DNA of 34,338 nt from a virus, in IMG/VR virus record IMGVR_UViG_3300038558_000030, positions 1-34,338 of that record; one strand, written 5' to 3'. Below, piece after piece: positions 24,127 to 31,745 of this stretch (its first letter is position 1; every line of letters begins with the position of its first letter). Both the position numbers and the translations under genes were made by a program. The notes beneath the pieces were generated by a model. It had not been told where the DNA came from and made no database searches. It was given only the letters and a program-made list of their open reading frames with translations.

Positions 24127-24725
24127 CAGGTAGCCCCAGGGTACTCATTGAGCGTACCCATCTTGTTGCGTTGGATGTGCAGGTCCATCGACACCATGCC
24201 AATCGGGTGGCCGTAGGAGTCGTGAGGGTTGGTCACGTCCCGCTTGATGTAGACTAGTAGGATGCTGCTCTCCAGGAGCGTTGCCGGGGGCGTGGAGGAG
24301 AACAGCGGTACCACGTCCAAGCAGAACGCCTCGCACTCGTCCGCGATCTCCCACGTCGAGCTAAAGGCGGTCCAGCCAGACAGCTCCGGAATGATGCTCT
24401 CGGTGCCCACCCAGACATAGTAGCCAGAGAACTGCACCGTTTCGCCCGCGGCGGGCGAAACGAGCGGAGTCGCATGAATGTGAAATTTGCACTCCGTTCC
24501 CGGGTCCCAGGAGTGCGGCAACTGATAGGCAACATGCAACTCGTCGCTCTGGTTCTTGACGAACGACAGCATCTTGTACGGCGTGTCGCGGAAATTGCTA
24601 TACGTGAGCGCCGCTCCACCCGTGCCCTGCATCGGGGAGATCACCAGGTCGTCCCAGTGACCTTCCGTCTTCCATTCCCAGCCCGGCGACAGGTTCCCGA
24701 TGTACGCGTTATGTCTGCTGGCCAC
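24126..24725 (-). CDS. Structural beta protein with HIHATP-type motif, 199 aa
   Basis: The protein starts with GTG at 24725 (GGAGTAGGC upstream). It carries DELHVAYQLPHSWDPGTECKFHIHATP (about residues 61-87), which I associate with uncharacterised virion proteins of podo- and siphoviruses that have PHxW..G...HIHW patterns. The rest is beta-rich (VQFSGYYVWVG, SSILLVYIKRDV, VSMDLHIQRN). It may be a head-fibre or decoration protein. It lies between the DUF5856-like gene and small head genes. Confidence 0.65.
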   Translation of the reverse strand: MASRHNAYIGNLSPGWEWKTEGHWDDLVISPMQGTGGAALTYSNFRDTPYKMLSFVKNQSDELHVAYQLPHSWDPGTECKFHIHATPLVSPAAGETVQFSGYYVWVGTESIIPELSGWTAFSSTWEIADECEAFCLDVVPLFSSTPPATLLESSILLVYIKRDVTNPHDSYGHPIGMVSMDLHIQRNKMGTLNEYPGAT

Positions 24726-24727
24726 GC

Positions 24728-25093
24728 CTACTCCAGGAAGGCCAGCTTGTAGTGGGCCGAATTGACCAGGCCCTGGATCTCATCCACCTGGTTCTGGATC
24801 TCGGAGTCGTCGGGGAGCGCCTTGCGGCCCTCCTGCACGAACCGGGACAGCTCCTTGAGCCAGGCCAGGGGCTCCTTGTCCGGCATGGCGAACGACGCCG
24901 GGTAGTCATCGATCAGGCCGTAGGCGCCCTGGTAGGACTCAGCCAGCGAGTCCGTCAGGTCGCCAAGACCATCGTACAGGTCCCCGAGCGCCATGTGCCG
25001 AGCATAGGAGCCCGGCCCGGTCGCCTTCAGGTGCATCACATGGGCCACCGTAACCGCATGCAGCAGCCCGCCAACAAACTCACCACAGGTCAT
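24728..25093 (-). CDS. DUF5856-like helical protein, 121 aa
   Basis: The sequence LLHAVTVAHVMHLKATGPGS, then ARHMALGDLYDGLGDLTDSLAESYQGAYG (residues about 31-59), matches my memory of DUF5856, a ferritin/Dps-like four-helix family encoded by many phages. Conserved His and Glu residues (HVMHLK, RHMALGDLY, LAESYQG) could bind metal. The ATG overlaps the portal stop (ATGA). Its position beside the portal gene is also typical of this family. Biochemical function is unknown. Confidence 0.75.
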   Translation of the reverse strand: MTCGEFVGGLLHAVTVAHVMHLKATGPGSYARHMALGDLYDGLGDLTDSLAESYQGAYGLIDDYPASFAMPDKEPLAWLKELSRFVQEGRKALPDDSEIQNQVDEIQGLVNSAHYKLAFLE

Positions 25094-27318
25094 TCGATCA
25101 CTCTCCCGGTAACGGCCTCGGTCGCAGTGATGGCGTCTGCCCGCATGCGGGCTGCGCCCTTCGCCTGGTCCTCAGCGATGTTCATTTGTGCGTCATGCTG
25201 GCGGCGCACCATCTCCGCCCTGGTCTCTGCCTGGATCTCCACCACGCGGCCCTGAGTCTTGGCCTGAGTCTTGGCCAGGTCACCCTGCATGCGCATTTGC
25301 GCGGCCTGGACCTTGGGATCCGGGGGCGGCGGAGACGGTGGCTGCTTTGCGGCCTGTTCGTCGATGCGCTCCAGGTCCGCGAGGAACGAGTCAAACGCGG
25401 ACTCGACCCCGGACGACCCCGGCATGCCGGCCACCAGCCACTGCGCATTGCCCATGATCAGTTTGATCGCCGCCTTTGCGGCCTCGGGTCCGCCGCTCTG
25501 AGCCATCATTTGCACCAGCGGCATGGACTGACCCACATACTGCCCGAGCGCGGAGAGCACCTCGGAACGCTGCTGCTTGAGTTGAGCCCAGTCCTGGAGG
25601 CTCACCTGCTCCGGTTTGATCGCTACCCGGAAGTCGAGGTGCCGATCCTTGATCAGTTGTGCGGCGCGCAGAATCCGGGCCTGCCCCTCGGGCGTCTGGG
25701 CCTCGGCCGAGTGCATGATGCCCGAGCGCTCGATGATGGTCCGGACCGACCAGTGCTTGGCAATGACCTCCTTACGCAGCCGCTGGAGCCCGGTGGCATA
25801 CCGGGCCACGTCGCGCTGGAGATCCTGGAGCCGCACGGACGCATACCGGGCCTTGATGCTACTGGTGGTCGCTGTCTCAACCTGAGTCTGCTGGCCCCGG
25901 AGGATGTCGGACAGGCCCGTAACCTGATAGATGGACTCGATCACGATGTTGCGCTGAGCCACCAACTCGCGCACCGTGTTGACCATCTCTTGCGTGGGCA
26001 GCAACTGGAACGCCCCGGCAACTCCGCCCTTCTGGAGGTATTCACCCCAGTTCTGCGCGGGGATCAGCTCCAACTCGCAGGCCTCATCAAGGAGCCGGGA
26101 CAGGGCCTTGTTGGACCCGTCGCGCACGCCAGCGACCTTGATGGCGGCCACGATGTTGCGAATGCGGCCCGTCAGCTCGTCTGCCTCGTCGTACAGGTGC
26201 TTCGCGTACTCGTAGTCGGGCGTCGGCAGGTACGCGTCCGACACCGCATTGGCCATCATCGGGGGCTCGAACGGCCAGAACCCCTCAAGGCCCAGGGGGT
26301 CCTCGCCCTCGGGGTTGTCCACACGCCACAGGATCCGGGGGAAGCCCTCGGCCAGGTAGAACAGCCGCCGATGCTCCTTGCTCCAGATCTCCCAGACGCG
26401 GGCGCGACTCCACGGGGTTTCCTTGCGCGCATCCTTGCTCGCCCGGTTCTTGCTCGATCCGGCGCTAACGGGGATCTTGGCCCCATCGTCCTCGCCGAAG
26501 GCAGACCTGAGATCCTCCCTACTCATGTCCGAGGCGAACGCCCACCACCGGACCTCTTCGAACGTCCGAGCGCAACTCCACAGTTGGTCGCGCCACTGCC
26601 AGTAATCGACGGGGGCCTGCTCGTTGACCGGCTCCTCCCGCTCAGGCAGCGCCGGGGCCCGCTCGATCTGCCCGCTGCCGGAGCACGCGGCACAGGGGGT
26701 CGCCTCAACGGGCGGGGCCATGGCGGGATCAAGCAGCGGCATCGCCGGGGGCGCGATGGAGCCCGACCCCTGGCACTCGGGGCAGGGTGCGGTGATCGCC
26801 GGGGTCCCGGGCACCACGCGGAACTCGGCCTCAAACCGAACCTTGGCCCCGCACATGCCCGGCAGTAGGCGATCCTCAACGCACTTGTTCAGCGCGGCCG
26901 GGAATCCCCGGGCCTCGTCCTCGTTGCCGTGATCCAGCACGCGCTCAAGGATATCCGCCGCAATCCGGGCATCGTCGTCCGCCGAGTCCTCGTTGCGCCG
27001 GGTGACGATCGTCTTCGGCACCTGGCCGAGCAGGATCGCGCGCAAGGTCTGGACGTTGGCCGGGAACAGGTTGAGCCGCGCGTCGTTCAGCCGCTTGGGA
27101 CCACGCCCTCGGCCGCGGTAGCGCCGGACAACCTTATTGCCCGTCTCCACGAACGCGTCAATGCCGGTCCAGTCCTCGGAGCCGGCCTCTCGCGACGCCC
27201 GGAACTCCTGGGTCCAGTAGCGATACCAGTCCTTGGGGTCCCGGGGGTCAAACTGCCCCTCGACCTTCCGGGGCCGCGCGTCGCACGCGTTGTCGCCAGT
27301 CACGTCCTGCGAATCCAT
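25090..27318 (-). CDS. Portal protein with two CxxCxGxG motifs
   Basis: The 742-aa protein has the organisation of P22/BPP-1-type portals. An N-terminal clip/stem region is seen (DWYRYWTQEFRASREA, LNDARLNLFPANVQTLRAIL). A long central helix precedes IESIYQVTGLSDILRGQQT and TTSSIKARYASVRLQDLQRD, and a C-terminal coiled barrel is rich in Gln/Ala (QAETRAEMVRRQHDAQM). It forms the dodecameric channel for DNA. Unusually, residues 179-186 (CPECQGSG) and 209-216 (CAACSGSG) are DnaJ-like zinc motifs in a Pro-rich insertion. It overlaps both the terminase stop and the next start. Confidence 0.88.
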   Translation of the reverse strand: MDSQDVTGDNACDARPRKVEGQFDPRDPKDWYRYWTQEFRASREAGSEDWTGIDAFVETGNKVVRRYRGRGRGPKRLNDARLNLFPANVQTLRAILLGQVPKTIVTRRNEDSADDDARIAADILERVLDHGNEDEARGFPAALNKCVEDRLLPGMCGAKVRFEAEFRVVPGTPAITAPCPECQGSGSIAPPAMPLLDPAMAPPVEATPCAACSGSGQIERAPALPEREEPVNEQAPVDYWQWRDQLWSCARTFEEVRWWAFASDMSREDLRSAFGEDDGAKIPVSAGSSKNRASKDARKETPWSRARVWEIWSKEHRRLFYLAEGFPRILWRVDNPEGEDPLGLEGFWPFEPPMMANAVSDAYLPTPDYEYAKHLYDEADELTGRIRNIVAAIKVAGVRDGSNKALSRLLDEACELELIPAQNWGEYLQKGGVAGAFQLLPTQEMVNTVRELVAQRNIVIESIYQVTGLSDILRGQQTQVETATTSSIKARYASVRLQDLQRDVARYATGLQRLRKEVIAKHWSVRTIIERSGIMHSAEAQTPEGQARILRAAQLIKDRHLDFRVAIKPEQVSLQDWAQLKQQRSEVLSALGQYVGQSMPLVQMMAQSGGPEAAKAAIKLIMGNAQWLVAGMPGSSGVESAFDSFLADLERIDEQAAKQPPSPPPPDPKVQAAQMRMQGDLAKTQAKTQGRVVEIQAETRAEMVRRQHDAQMNIAEDQAKGAARMRADAITATEAVTGRVIE

Positions 27319-28757
27319 CAGTCACGCTCCCAGCGTCGTTGGGCATCCCTCTCCGCCCACGCCTCGTCCATAGTAATCGTCCGGTCCCATGTCGTTGGCG
27401 CCAGGGCCCTCGGCGCCTCCTCTGGCCTCGTCATCTCTTCCGACCGTCGGGCCACCAGGGCTAGCCCGCGGAACGCGTCGGCGGGGTGAGACGACCAGTC
27501 GTGGACGGGCGCGTTGGAGAACGTCTTTCGGTCCTCGTCCCAGTCGTAGTGGTACGCCTTGAGTCCCTCCAGCCCCTCCGAGCACCGCGGGTGGAAGCGC
27601 ACGTCCCGTTGCAGCAGCCAGCGCGCGGCCTGGAGGCCATTCAGGAACGAATCCTCCGGGTAGATCCCCACGTTCTCCATGCCCCAGCGGCGGATGGCCA
27701 TCTCGATCACGGAGGCGCCGGAGAGGTGCTTGGCCCTCGCGTCATGAGGGAACCAGTGTTTGACCACCCGGATCCCGTTCTCGCTGGCCCGACGGTCGCT
27801 CTCATCCGCGTAGAAGTCGAACGTTCGGCCGTGGCCCTCGCAGTAGTCGAGGACATCCACGCCCCCGGCGCGCGCGGACCACTGCCAGAAACACGTGGCG
27901 TCCCCGTGCGCTCCAGCTCCGCCCAGGTCCCAGACCTCGAAGCCGCGATCGCGCTCCGGGTAGAGGTCGCAGATCCGGCCGCCCTTCTCGACCGCCTCAA
28001 GCAGGTCGCCCCAGACCGCGCCCACGTTGGCTGCGGCCCAGTCGCACAGGTACTCCTGCCGGATCAGCGCCTCCGGACGCCCGCGCTCCCGCTCCGACTG
28101 CATCGTTTTGTCGGGGTCATAGGCCCGCGTGTCGTACAGGGTTTTGAGGTCGCAGTAGTAGTGCGCCGGGTCCCGGAGGGCTGCCTCGCGCATCCGGTCA
28201 TACAGCCGCTTGCCGTGATTGTTGCCCCGGGGCGTATAGACGTACGCCTCCCATCCCTCGTTCTCACGCAACATCGGGGCGATCATGTCTGCTGCCCGGG
28301 GCTTGGCGATCGAATACTCACTGTGCAGCACGCCCACCGGCCCGGCGCCCACCGTCTCGATCTTGTCCGTGCCGATCACGCGGTAGATCGAGCCGCATTT
28401 CAGCTCCAGCATCATCTGCTGGTTGTCCCGTCGCCGGATGATCTCCGCCGGAAACACGTTGTCGATGATGCGCTTCCCGTCGCTCCGGAACCCCTCCCAG
28501 ATCGCCTTGCGGCCCTGCTCGAATGTGGGGAACGTGTGCCAGTACGCGCCGATCCGCCGGTGCGCGAGCATGGCGAGCGTGTGCATGCCCACCAGATCCT
28601 TGCCCCCGCGCCGGTGGATCACGCTAACGGCGGCCTTCCCCCGTCCATCGGAGCCGCCGCCCGTGAAGAACCGCATGTAGGGGAGCTGGTATGGGCGCGG
28701 AGCGAACTGGTGCGGCAGCGAGATCCGCCGCGCCGCTGGTCCCAGTTCGCTAATCAC
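27318..28757 (-). CDS. terL: Terminase large subunit
   Basis: The protein has a Walker A-type VIHRRGGKD near residue 46, a Walker B-like VGVLHSEY near 141, and a C-terminal RNase H-like nuclease with Asp in VWDLGGAGAHGDA (~277), PHDARAKH (~339) and VHDWSSHPADAFR (~420). It drives ATP-dependent DNA packaging into the capsid and cuts the concatemer. The GTG at 28757 is chosen because GGGAGGG lies just upstream and it leaves a normal short N-terminus before LPHQFAPRPYQ. An ATG at 28787 would add ten residues but has no clear ribosome site. The stop overlaps the portal ATG. Confidence 0.92.
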   Translation of the reverse strand: MISELGPAARRISLPHQFAPRPYQLPYMRFFTGGGSDGRGKAAVSVIHRRGGKDLVGMHTLAMLAHRRIGAYWHTFPTFEQGRKAIWEGFRSDGKRIIDNVFPAEIIRRRDNQQMMLELKCGSIYRVIGTDKIETVGAGPVGVLHSEYSIAKPRAADMIAPMLRENEGWEAYVYTPRGNNHGKRLYDRMREAALRDPAHYYCDLKTLYDTRAYDPDKTMQSERERGRPEALIRQEYLCDWAAANVGAVWGDLLEAVEKGGRICDLYPERDRGFEVWDLGGAGAHGDATCFWQWSARAGGVDVLDYCEGHGRTFDFYADESDRRASENGIRVVKHWFPHDARAKHLSGASVIEMAIRRWGMENVGIYPEDSFLNGLQAARWLLQRDVRFHPRCSEGLEGLKAYHYDWDEDRKTFSNAPVHDWSSHPADAFRGLALVARRSEEMTRPEEAPRALAPTTWDRTITMDEAWAERDAQRRWERD

Positions 28758-28832
28758 GCGCCCTCCCGGCTCAACACCACAACGCATGGTGCCACGGCCG
28801 GGGGGGCTTGTTGCCGGGATGCTAATCCGCTG

Positions 28833-29114
28833 CTAATCCAGCGGGGCGCGAGGCTCCCACCTCCACGTGACTATGCTCACGTCCGAATCCCGCGACCAGT
28901 CCAGTCGGAACATGCGGCGCATTGGCGCGGCTTGGCCGGTCTTAATCACTCGCCCCTCCTCGTCGAGGGCGAATTCTGGTGGGTAGGCGTTGGGGCACTC
29001 GCGATACGGGCAGCCCCCGGTGCTCGGGCAGACGTGGGGGCGTTCGTAGGTGGTTCCGAGGGACCACCCCAGAGAGAACGCCGCCATGATACCGCGGTCG
29101 CTGTCATCGTCCAT
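28833..29114 (-). CDS. Small Cys-containing hypothetical protein, 93 aa
   Basis: It starts MDDDSDRGIMAAFSLGW. A Cys cluster, CPSTGGCPYRECPNAYPPEF, in the middle could bind zinc, and the C-terminus is Trp-rich (RLDWSRDSDVSIVTWRWEP). It is the last of the tiny genes between the two terminase genes. The gap to terL (28758-28832) has a repeated TTAGCAGCGGATTAGC segment but no clear terminator. The family is unknown. Confidence 0.6.
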   Translation of the reverse strand: MDDDSDRGIMAAFSLGWSLGTTYERPHVCPSTGGCPYRECPNAYPPEFALDEEGRVIKTGQAAPMRRMFRLDWSRDSDVSIVTWRWEPRAPLD

Positions 29115-29166
29115 GGTCGCCCTCCGTCAGCCAGATCCACAGCGCCCGCCAGTCGAGCGCCGTCAC
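29104..29166 (-). CDS. Possible coupled 20-aa peptide
   Basis: The GTG at 29166 overlaps the stop of the preceding gene (GTGA). The TGA at 29104-29106 lies inside the start of the next gene, so this frame exactly bridges two coupled genes. The peptide contains DWRALWIWLTEGD. It could be a real leader-like coupling peptide or chance; only position supports it. Confidence 0.3.
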   Translation of the reverse strand: MTALDWRALWIWLTEGDHGR

Positions 29167-29444
29167 TGGTTGCCCTCCGACACCTCGCGCTCCGCGAGCG
29201 CGATGATCGCGCTCACTTCGTTGGCGGTCATCACTCCGATCCGCCATGCTGCCAGCGCGCTAAAGATGCGCAGGCGGGCCTCCTCCAACCGCAGTCGCCT
29301 ACGCCACGCGGCATCCCTGGCCACCTCCAGCCGCTCCATGGCGGCGTCTGCTCGCGCCTCCAGCTCGCGGATGGCCCCGCTCGGCCCCCGGCGCGGCAGC
29401 CACGGAGAGGGCCGGACGGCCCGCGATCTCCCCCGGCCGCTCAT
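29163..29444 (-). CDS. Helical hypothetical protein, 93 aa
   Basis: The ATG at 29444 overlaps the previous stop (ATGA), which rejects the longer frame from 29729. The N-terminus is basic (MSGRGRSRAVRPSPWLPRRG). Residues 22-60 form a long helix or coiled coil (IRELEARADAAMERLEVARD), and the end (GVMTANEVSAIIALAEREVS) looks like a small helical domain. DNA binding is possible from the basic start but unproven. The gene is part of the tiny-gene block between terS and terL. Confidence 0.6.
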   Translation of the reverse strand: MSGRGRSRAVRPSPWLPRRGPSGAIRELEARADAAMERLEVARDAAWRRRLRLEEARLRIFSALAAWRIGVMTANEVSAIIALAEREVSEGNQ

Positions 29445-29644
29445 GGGGCACCTGCGACGGCGCCCCGGGAGCACTCCTCGCAATCGCGCCAGGCCAGGCC
29501 GGACTGCTCTCCCTCGGCGTCGATGGACACCACGAGGTATCGACCATATCCGCCGCATCGCTGACAGTCGCCGGGTTCGGCGAACGTCCTGTCCCACCCG
29601 GCGTGGCACTCCTGCGCTTCCGGGCGCGCCGCGATCTCGCTCAT
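29441..29644 (-). CDS. Zinc-ribbon-like protein, 67 aa
   Basis: The ATG at 29644 has a near-perfect GGAGGGAGGA ribosome site. The product contains CQRCGGYGRYLVV (a DnaJ-like CxxCxGxG pattern) and a second pair, CEEC, about 28 residues later, so it probably folds around one zinc ion. Such single-domain ribbons are common in early phage genes as regulators or adaptors. Its stop overlaps the next start. Confidence 0.65.
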   Translation of the reverse strand: MSEIAARPEAQECHAGWDRTFAEPGDCQRCGGYGRYLVVSIDAEGEQSGLAWRDCEECSRGAVAGAP

Positions 29645-29844
29645 TCCTCCCTCCTTCGCGCACCCTCGCCCACGCGCGCGAAAATTCCCCGCACCCCGGA
29701 CAGGGTGAGGACCCACACGAAAGCAGCAAGGAACAGCACCAGGCCCACGCTTAGGGACGCCACGGATCGCTTGCCCCCAAAGCAGGGGAATGGCGCCATA
29801 GCCCCCATCCCCCGGAAGCCTCTATCTGCTGAGACTCGACCCAT
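29641..29844 (-). CDS. Single-span membrane protein, 67 aa
   Basis: The ATG at 29844 follows the previous stop by eight bases, with GGGGG as a ribosome-like site. One hydrophobic helix (SVASLSVGLVLFLAAFVWVL) lies in the C-terminal half, followed by a basic tail (RVGEGARRREE). The longer frame from 30117 is a shadow. The function is unknown; it may act at the inner membrane, for example in exclusion of other phages, but nothing shows it. Confidence 0.55.
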   Translation of the reverse strand: MGRVSADRGFRGMGAMAPFPCFGGKRSVASLSVGLVLFLAAFVWVLTLSGVRGIFARVGEGARRREE

Positions 29845-29852
29845 AACGCCCC

Positions 29853-30143
29853 CTACCGGAGGCGCCCGTGGGCGGCCTCGTGCCACCGGGCGAACCCGGA
29901 CGGCACCTCGCCCCCGTCCGCCATCCGCACCATGCAGCCCCGGCCCCCATCCACCCGGTACGCTACCGCGCCGATCTGGCCGGCGAACGAGCCGCACCAC
30001 TCGGCATACGCCCGGACCTGCTCCGCCCGGACCCGCGCGTCGCGCCTGGTGACCAGCGATACCAGCAGCGCGAGCACTAACGCGAGCGCCAGCAGTGTCG
30101 CCAGCGCCACCCACCACTCCGGCGCTCGGTGGTTACTCGCCAT
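29853..30143 (-). CDS. Single-span membrane protein with periplasmic-type domain, 96 aa
   Basis: An N-terminal membrane helix (WWVALATLLALALVLALLVS) is followed by TRRDARVRAEQVRAYAEWC and a small Cys-bearing domain (EWCGSFAGQIGAVAYRV, RGCMVRMADGGE) that could hold one disulphide. The ATG at 30143 overlaps the previous gene by 11 bases. No family is recognised. Confidence 0.6.
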   Translation of the reverse strand: MASNHRAPEWWVALATLLALALVLALLVSLVTRRDARVRAEQVRAYAEWCGSFAGQIGAVAYRVDGGRGCMVRMADGGEVPSGFARWHEAAHGRLR

Positions 30144-30432
30144 GCCACCCTCCCTGGAGGATCACCCTCGCGGGCGACGCTCGCCCCATCTCCCCGAGGT
30201 ACCGCACGATCGCGCGCTCCACTTGCTCGCCCAGCGACTTCGCCAGGTCCGCCGCGCTCCCGGGCTGGCGATTGCGCATCGCGTCCAGCCCGGACATTTC
30301 GGCCACCACCTCGACCCGCTCCAGCACGGGGCCGTACTTGGTCTCCCTGACGGCGCGGCATCGGCAGAGGCACGGGCGGGTTCCGCCAGCACTCTCCCTG
30401 GCGGCGCCACCGACAGCCCACGCACGCCTCAC
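30133..30432 (-). CDS. Hypothetical protein, possibly frameshifted from an upstream Cys-cluster start
   Basis: The C-terminal part (RETKYGPVLERVEVVAEMSG, then LAKSLGEQVERAIVRYLGEM) looks like a genuine protein. The start is uncertain: the GTG at 30432 has no ribosome site and encodes an unlikely Gly/Ala-rich beginning. In another frame, a GTG at 30442, overlapping a short upstream frame, encodes ACVGCRWRRQGECWRNPPVP, a convincing zinc-type N-terminus. A +1 shift near 30370-30385 would join the two. This may be a sequencing error, a recent mutation or programmed frameshifting. The protein is read here in its certain C-terminal frame. Confidence 0.45.
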   Translation of the reverse strand: MRRAWAVGGAARESAGGTRPCLCRCRAVRETKYGPVLERVEVVAEMSGLDAMRNRQPGSAADLAKSLGEQVERAIVRYLGEMGRASPARVILQGGWHGE

Positions 30433-30494
30433 GCGGAGTCACCACCACAGCCACCTCGCGATGCTGTGCGGTCCGACATGCATTCTGCCCATGC

Positions 30495-30737
30495 CTAGCC
30501 CCCCTCGGGGCGCAGGGACACGACGAATCGCCCCCCGACCCGGGGAGCCATCGACGCCTCCTGGTACTCGATGCTCAGTTCGCCGAATGGCCCGCCGTCT
30601 CCGCCCTCGACCTGGAACACGGCTCTGACACCGCCAGGCCGATCGCCCATCGCGAGTGGCCACCAGGAGCGGTTGCGCGCCACGTCATACACCCTAATCA
30701 CCACGGCCCGACCCGAACACAGCGCATCACTGCCCAT
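30495..30737 (-). CDS. Small beta-type hypothetical protein, 80 aa
   Basis: The ATG at 30737 has GGAGG five bases upstream and is preferred to the ATG at 30749. The product has alternating strands (RAVVIRVYDVARNRSWW, GVRAVFQVEGGDGG, GELSIEYQE, GGRFVVSLRPEGG) that suggest a small beta barrel or sandwich. It is the first gene after the terminator hairpin at 30761-30817. No family is recognised. Confidence 0.6.
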   Translation of the reverse strand: MGSDALCSGRAVVIRVYDVARNRSWWPLAMGDRPGGVRAVFQVEGGDGGPFGELSIEYQEASMAPRVGGRFVVSLRPEGG

Positions 30738-30760
30738 GCACACCTCCATTAGGCGCTAGA

Positions 30761-30817
30761 GAAAACCCAGGGCTCGCCGGTGCTAGACAGGCCGGCATTT
30801 TAACGGGCACCCTGGGT
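30761..30817 (-). terminator. Terminator-like hairpin between terS and terL blocks
   Basis: Read on the minus strand, ACCCAGGG (30810-30817) pairs with CCCTGGGT (30765-30772). An inner GCCGG/CCGGC stem completes the structure, and TTTTC follows at 30761-30765. The structure fits a Rho-independent terminator or attenuator that would reduce read-through from the early genes into the small genes and terL. Confidence 0.6.
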
Positions 30818-30828
30818 GGCCCGGTGCA

Positions 30829-30993
30829 TCACTGAGTCAGCAGACAGATCGCAGCAGACACCGCCACGAGGGAGCACCCCACGGCGAGTTGCGCGATCGT
30901 CTCCGACCCGAGCACGATCGCGGACCCGGCGCACAGACACGCCAGCCCAGCGATCGCCCACGCGCTCAGCACCTGCCTGCCGTCACTCGTCAT
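30829..30993 (-). CDS. Two-span membrane peptide, 54 aa
   Basis: The ATG at 30993 has a strong GGAGGGAGCGACC ribosome site. The peptide (starting MTSDGRQVLSAWAIAG) has two hydrophobic stretches, SAWAIAGLACLCAGSAIVL and AVGCSLVAVSAAICLL, joined by a short loop. Its size suits a small inner-membrane phage protein. It ends just before the terminator hairpin, so it is the last gene of the terS transcript. Function unknown. Confidence 0.6.
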   Translation of the reverse strand: MTSDGRQVLSAWAIAGLACLCAGSAIVLGSETIAQLAVGCSLVAVSAAICLLTQ

Positions 30994-31019
30994 GGTCGCT
31001 CCCTCCAGCGACCACCACT

Positions 31020-31226
31020 CTACTCGTCCGAGGACGCGAGATCAATCCGTCGACGGAGGGCCTCGGCCTGGGGCGAGCGGACCGGCACGTCCTTCGGGGT
31101 CTTCTTTTTCCGAACGTTCTCCCCGCGATAGACGGGGAGTTGGTACGACTCGTCCGCGACCTCGGGGAGACCCTGGGTCGGGCGCTTGCGGCCGAGGTCG
31201 GCGTCGGGGTATCTGGTGTCTGCCAC
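31020..31226 (-). CDS. Small hypothetical protein, 68 aa
   Basis: The start is GTG at 31226, preceded by GAGGAG and lying five bases after the terS stop; the longer frame from 31466 is a shadow. The sequence (VADTRYPDADLGRKRPTQGL, then YRGENVRKKKTPKDVPVRSP) is charged and probably partly disordered, with a basic centre that might contact DNA. The position after terS suggests a packaging accessory role, but this is only positional. Confidence 0.55.
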   Translation of the reverse strand: MADTRYPDADLGRKRPTQGLPEVADESYQLPVYRGENVRKKKTPKDVPVRSPQAEALRRRIDLASSDE

Positions 31227-31230
31227 GTGT

Positions 31231-31683
31231 CTACTCCTCTGGGGCGGGGGTGTCGTCGTCCGGCTCCGGGGACTCTGCCCCGAGGTCGACGATGCGGATC
31301 TCGATCGGACCTCCGTCCGGACCCTGATGGGCCGTGCGGTCCACAAACATGGCCAGGTGTTTCCCCAGCAATTCCAGCGCCCGATTCGCGCCGGCCGCGT
31401 CAAAATTCTCGGCGGACGTGCACCGGACCGCGACCCGCCGGAGCCTGCGCAACACCCAGGTCGCATCCACGAGCGCGGTAGCCTCGACCCTCTTCATCTG
31501 CCCGCGTAGGTACTCCTGCACCCGAGGGTGACGGAGCAGGCGCGATGCCGACACCTCGGCCCCGGCTGGCGAGTAGCCCGCCGCGATTGCCGCCCGCTTG
31601 CCGTTGGGCTCCTTCATGTATTCATTGACGAATTTTCGCTGCCTCTCGGTCAGGCCGTCCAGGTGTCTCCCGATCCCGTCCAT
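31231..31683 (-). CDS. terS: Terminase small subunit
   Basis: The 150-aa protein has the Terminase_2-type DNA-binding N-terminus: LTERQRKFVNEYMKEPNGKR, AAIAAGYSPAGAEVSASRLL, RHPRVQEYL. The HTH lies at about residues 28-55. An oligomerisation helix follows, then an acidic tail (SPEPDDDTPAPEE). It recognises phage DNA and delivers it to the large subunit. Its ATG lies within the end of a 31-aa frame. Unlike in most phages, it is separated from terL by about 2.5 kb of tiny genes. Confidence 0.9.
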   Translation of the reverse strand: MDGIGRHLDGLTERQRKFVNEYMKEPNGKRAAIAAGYSPAGAEVSASRLLRHPRVQEYLRGQMKRVEATALVDATWVLRRLRRVAVRCTSAENFDAAGANRALELLGKHLAMFVDRTAHQGPDGGPIEIRIVDLGAESPEPDDDTPAPEE

Positions 31684-31745
31684 GGGTCATAGTATCCGCC
31701 GGGAGCCGCGCCCCGTTGTCGCCCTGGCCCGTCGCCGTCGCTCAT
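31650..31745 (-). CDS. Possible 31-aa peptide between repeat gene and terS
   Basis: The ATG at 31745 overlaps the repeat-gene stop (ATGA) with GAGGAG upstream, and the frame ends inside the terS coding region. The peptide (MSDGDGPGRQRGAAPGGYYD and a short Trp-containing tail) is Gly-rich and probably unstructured. The good ribosome site supports translation, perhaps to couple terS to the upstream gene. Confidence 0.4.
   Translation of the reverse strand: MSDGDGPGRQRGAAPGGYYDPWTGSGDTWTA

Noticed and set aside
25186-26868. Long plus-strand open frame of 560 codons
   Set aside because: It is antisense to the portal gene, whose motifs are clear.
27486-29564. Long plus-strand open frame of 692 codons
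   Set aside because: It is antisense to terL and the small genes before it, and has no motifs or ribosome site.
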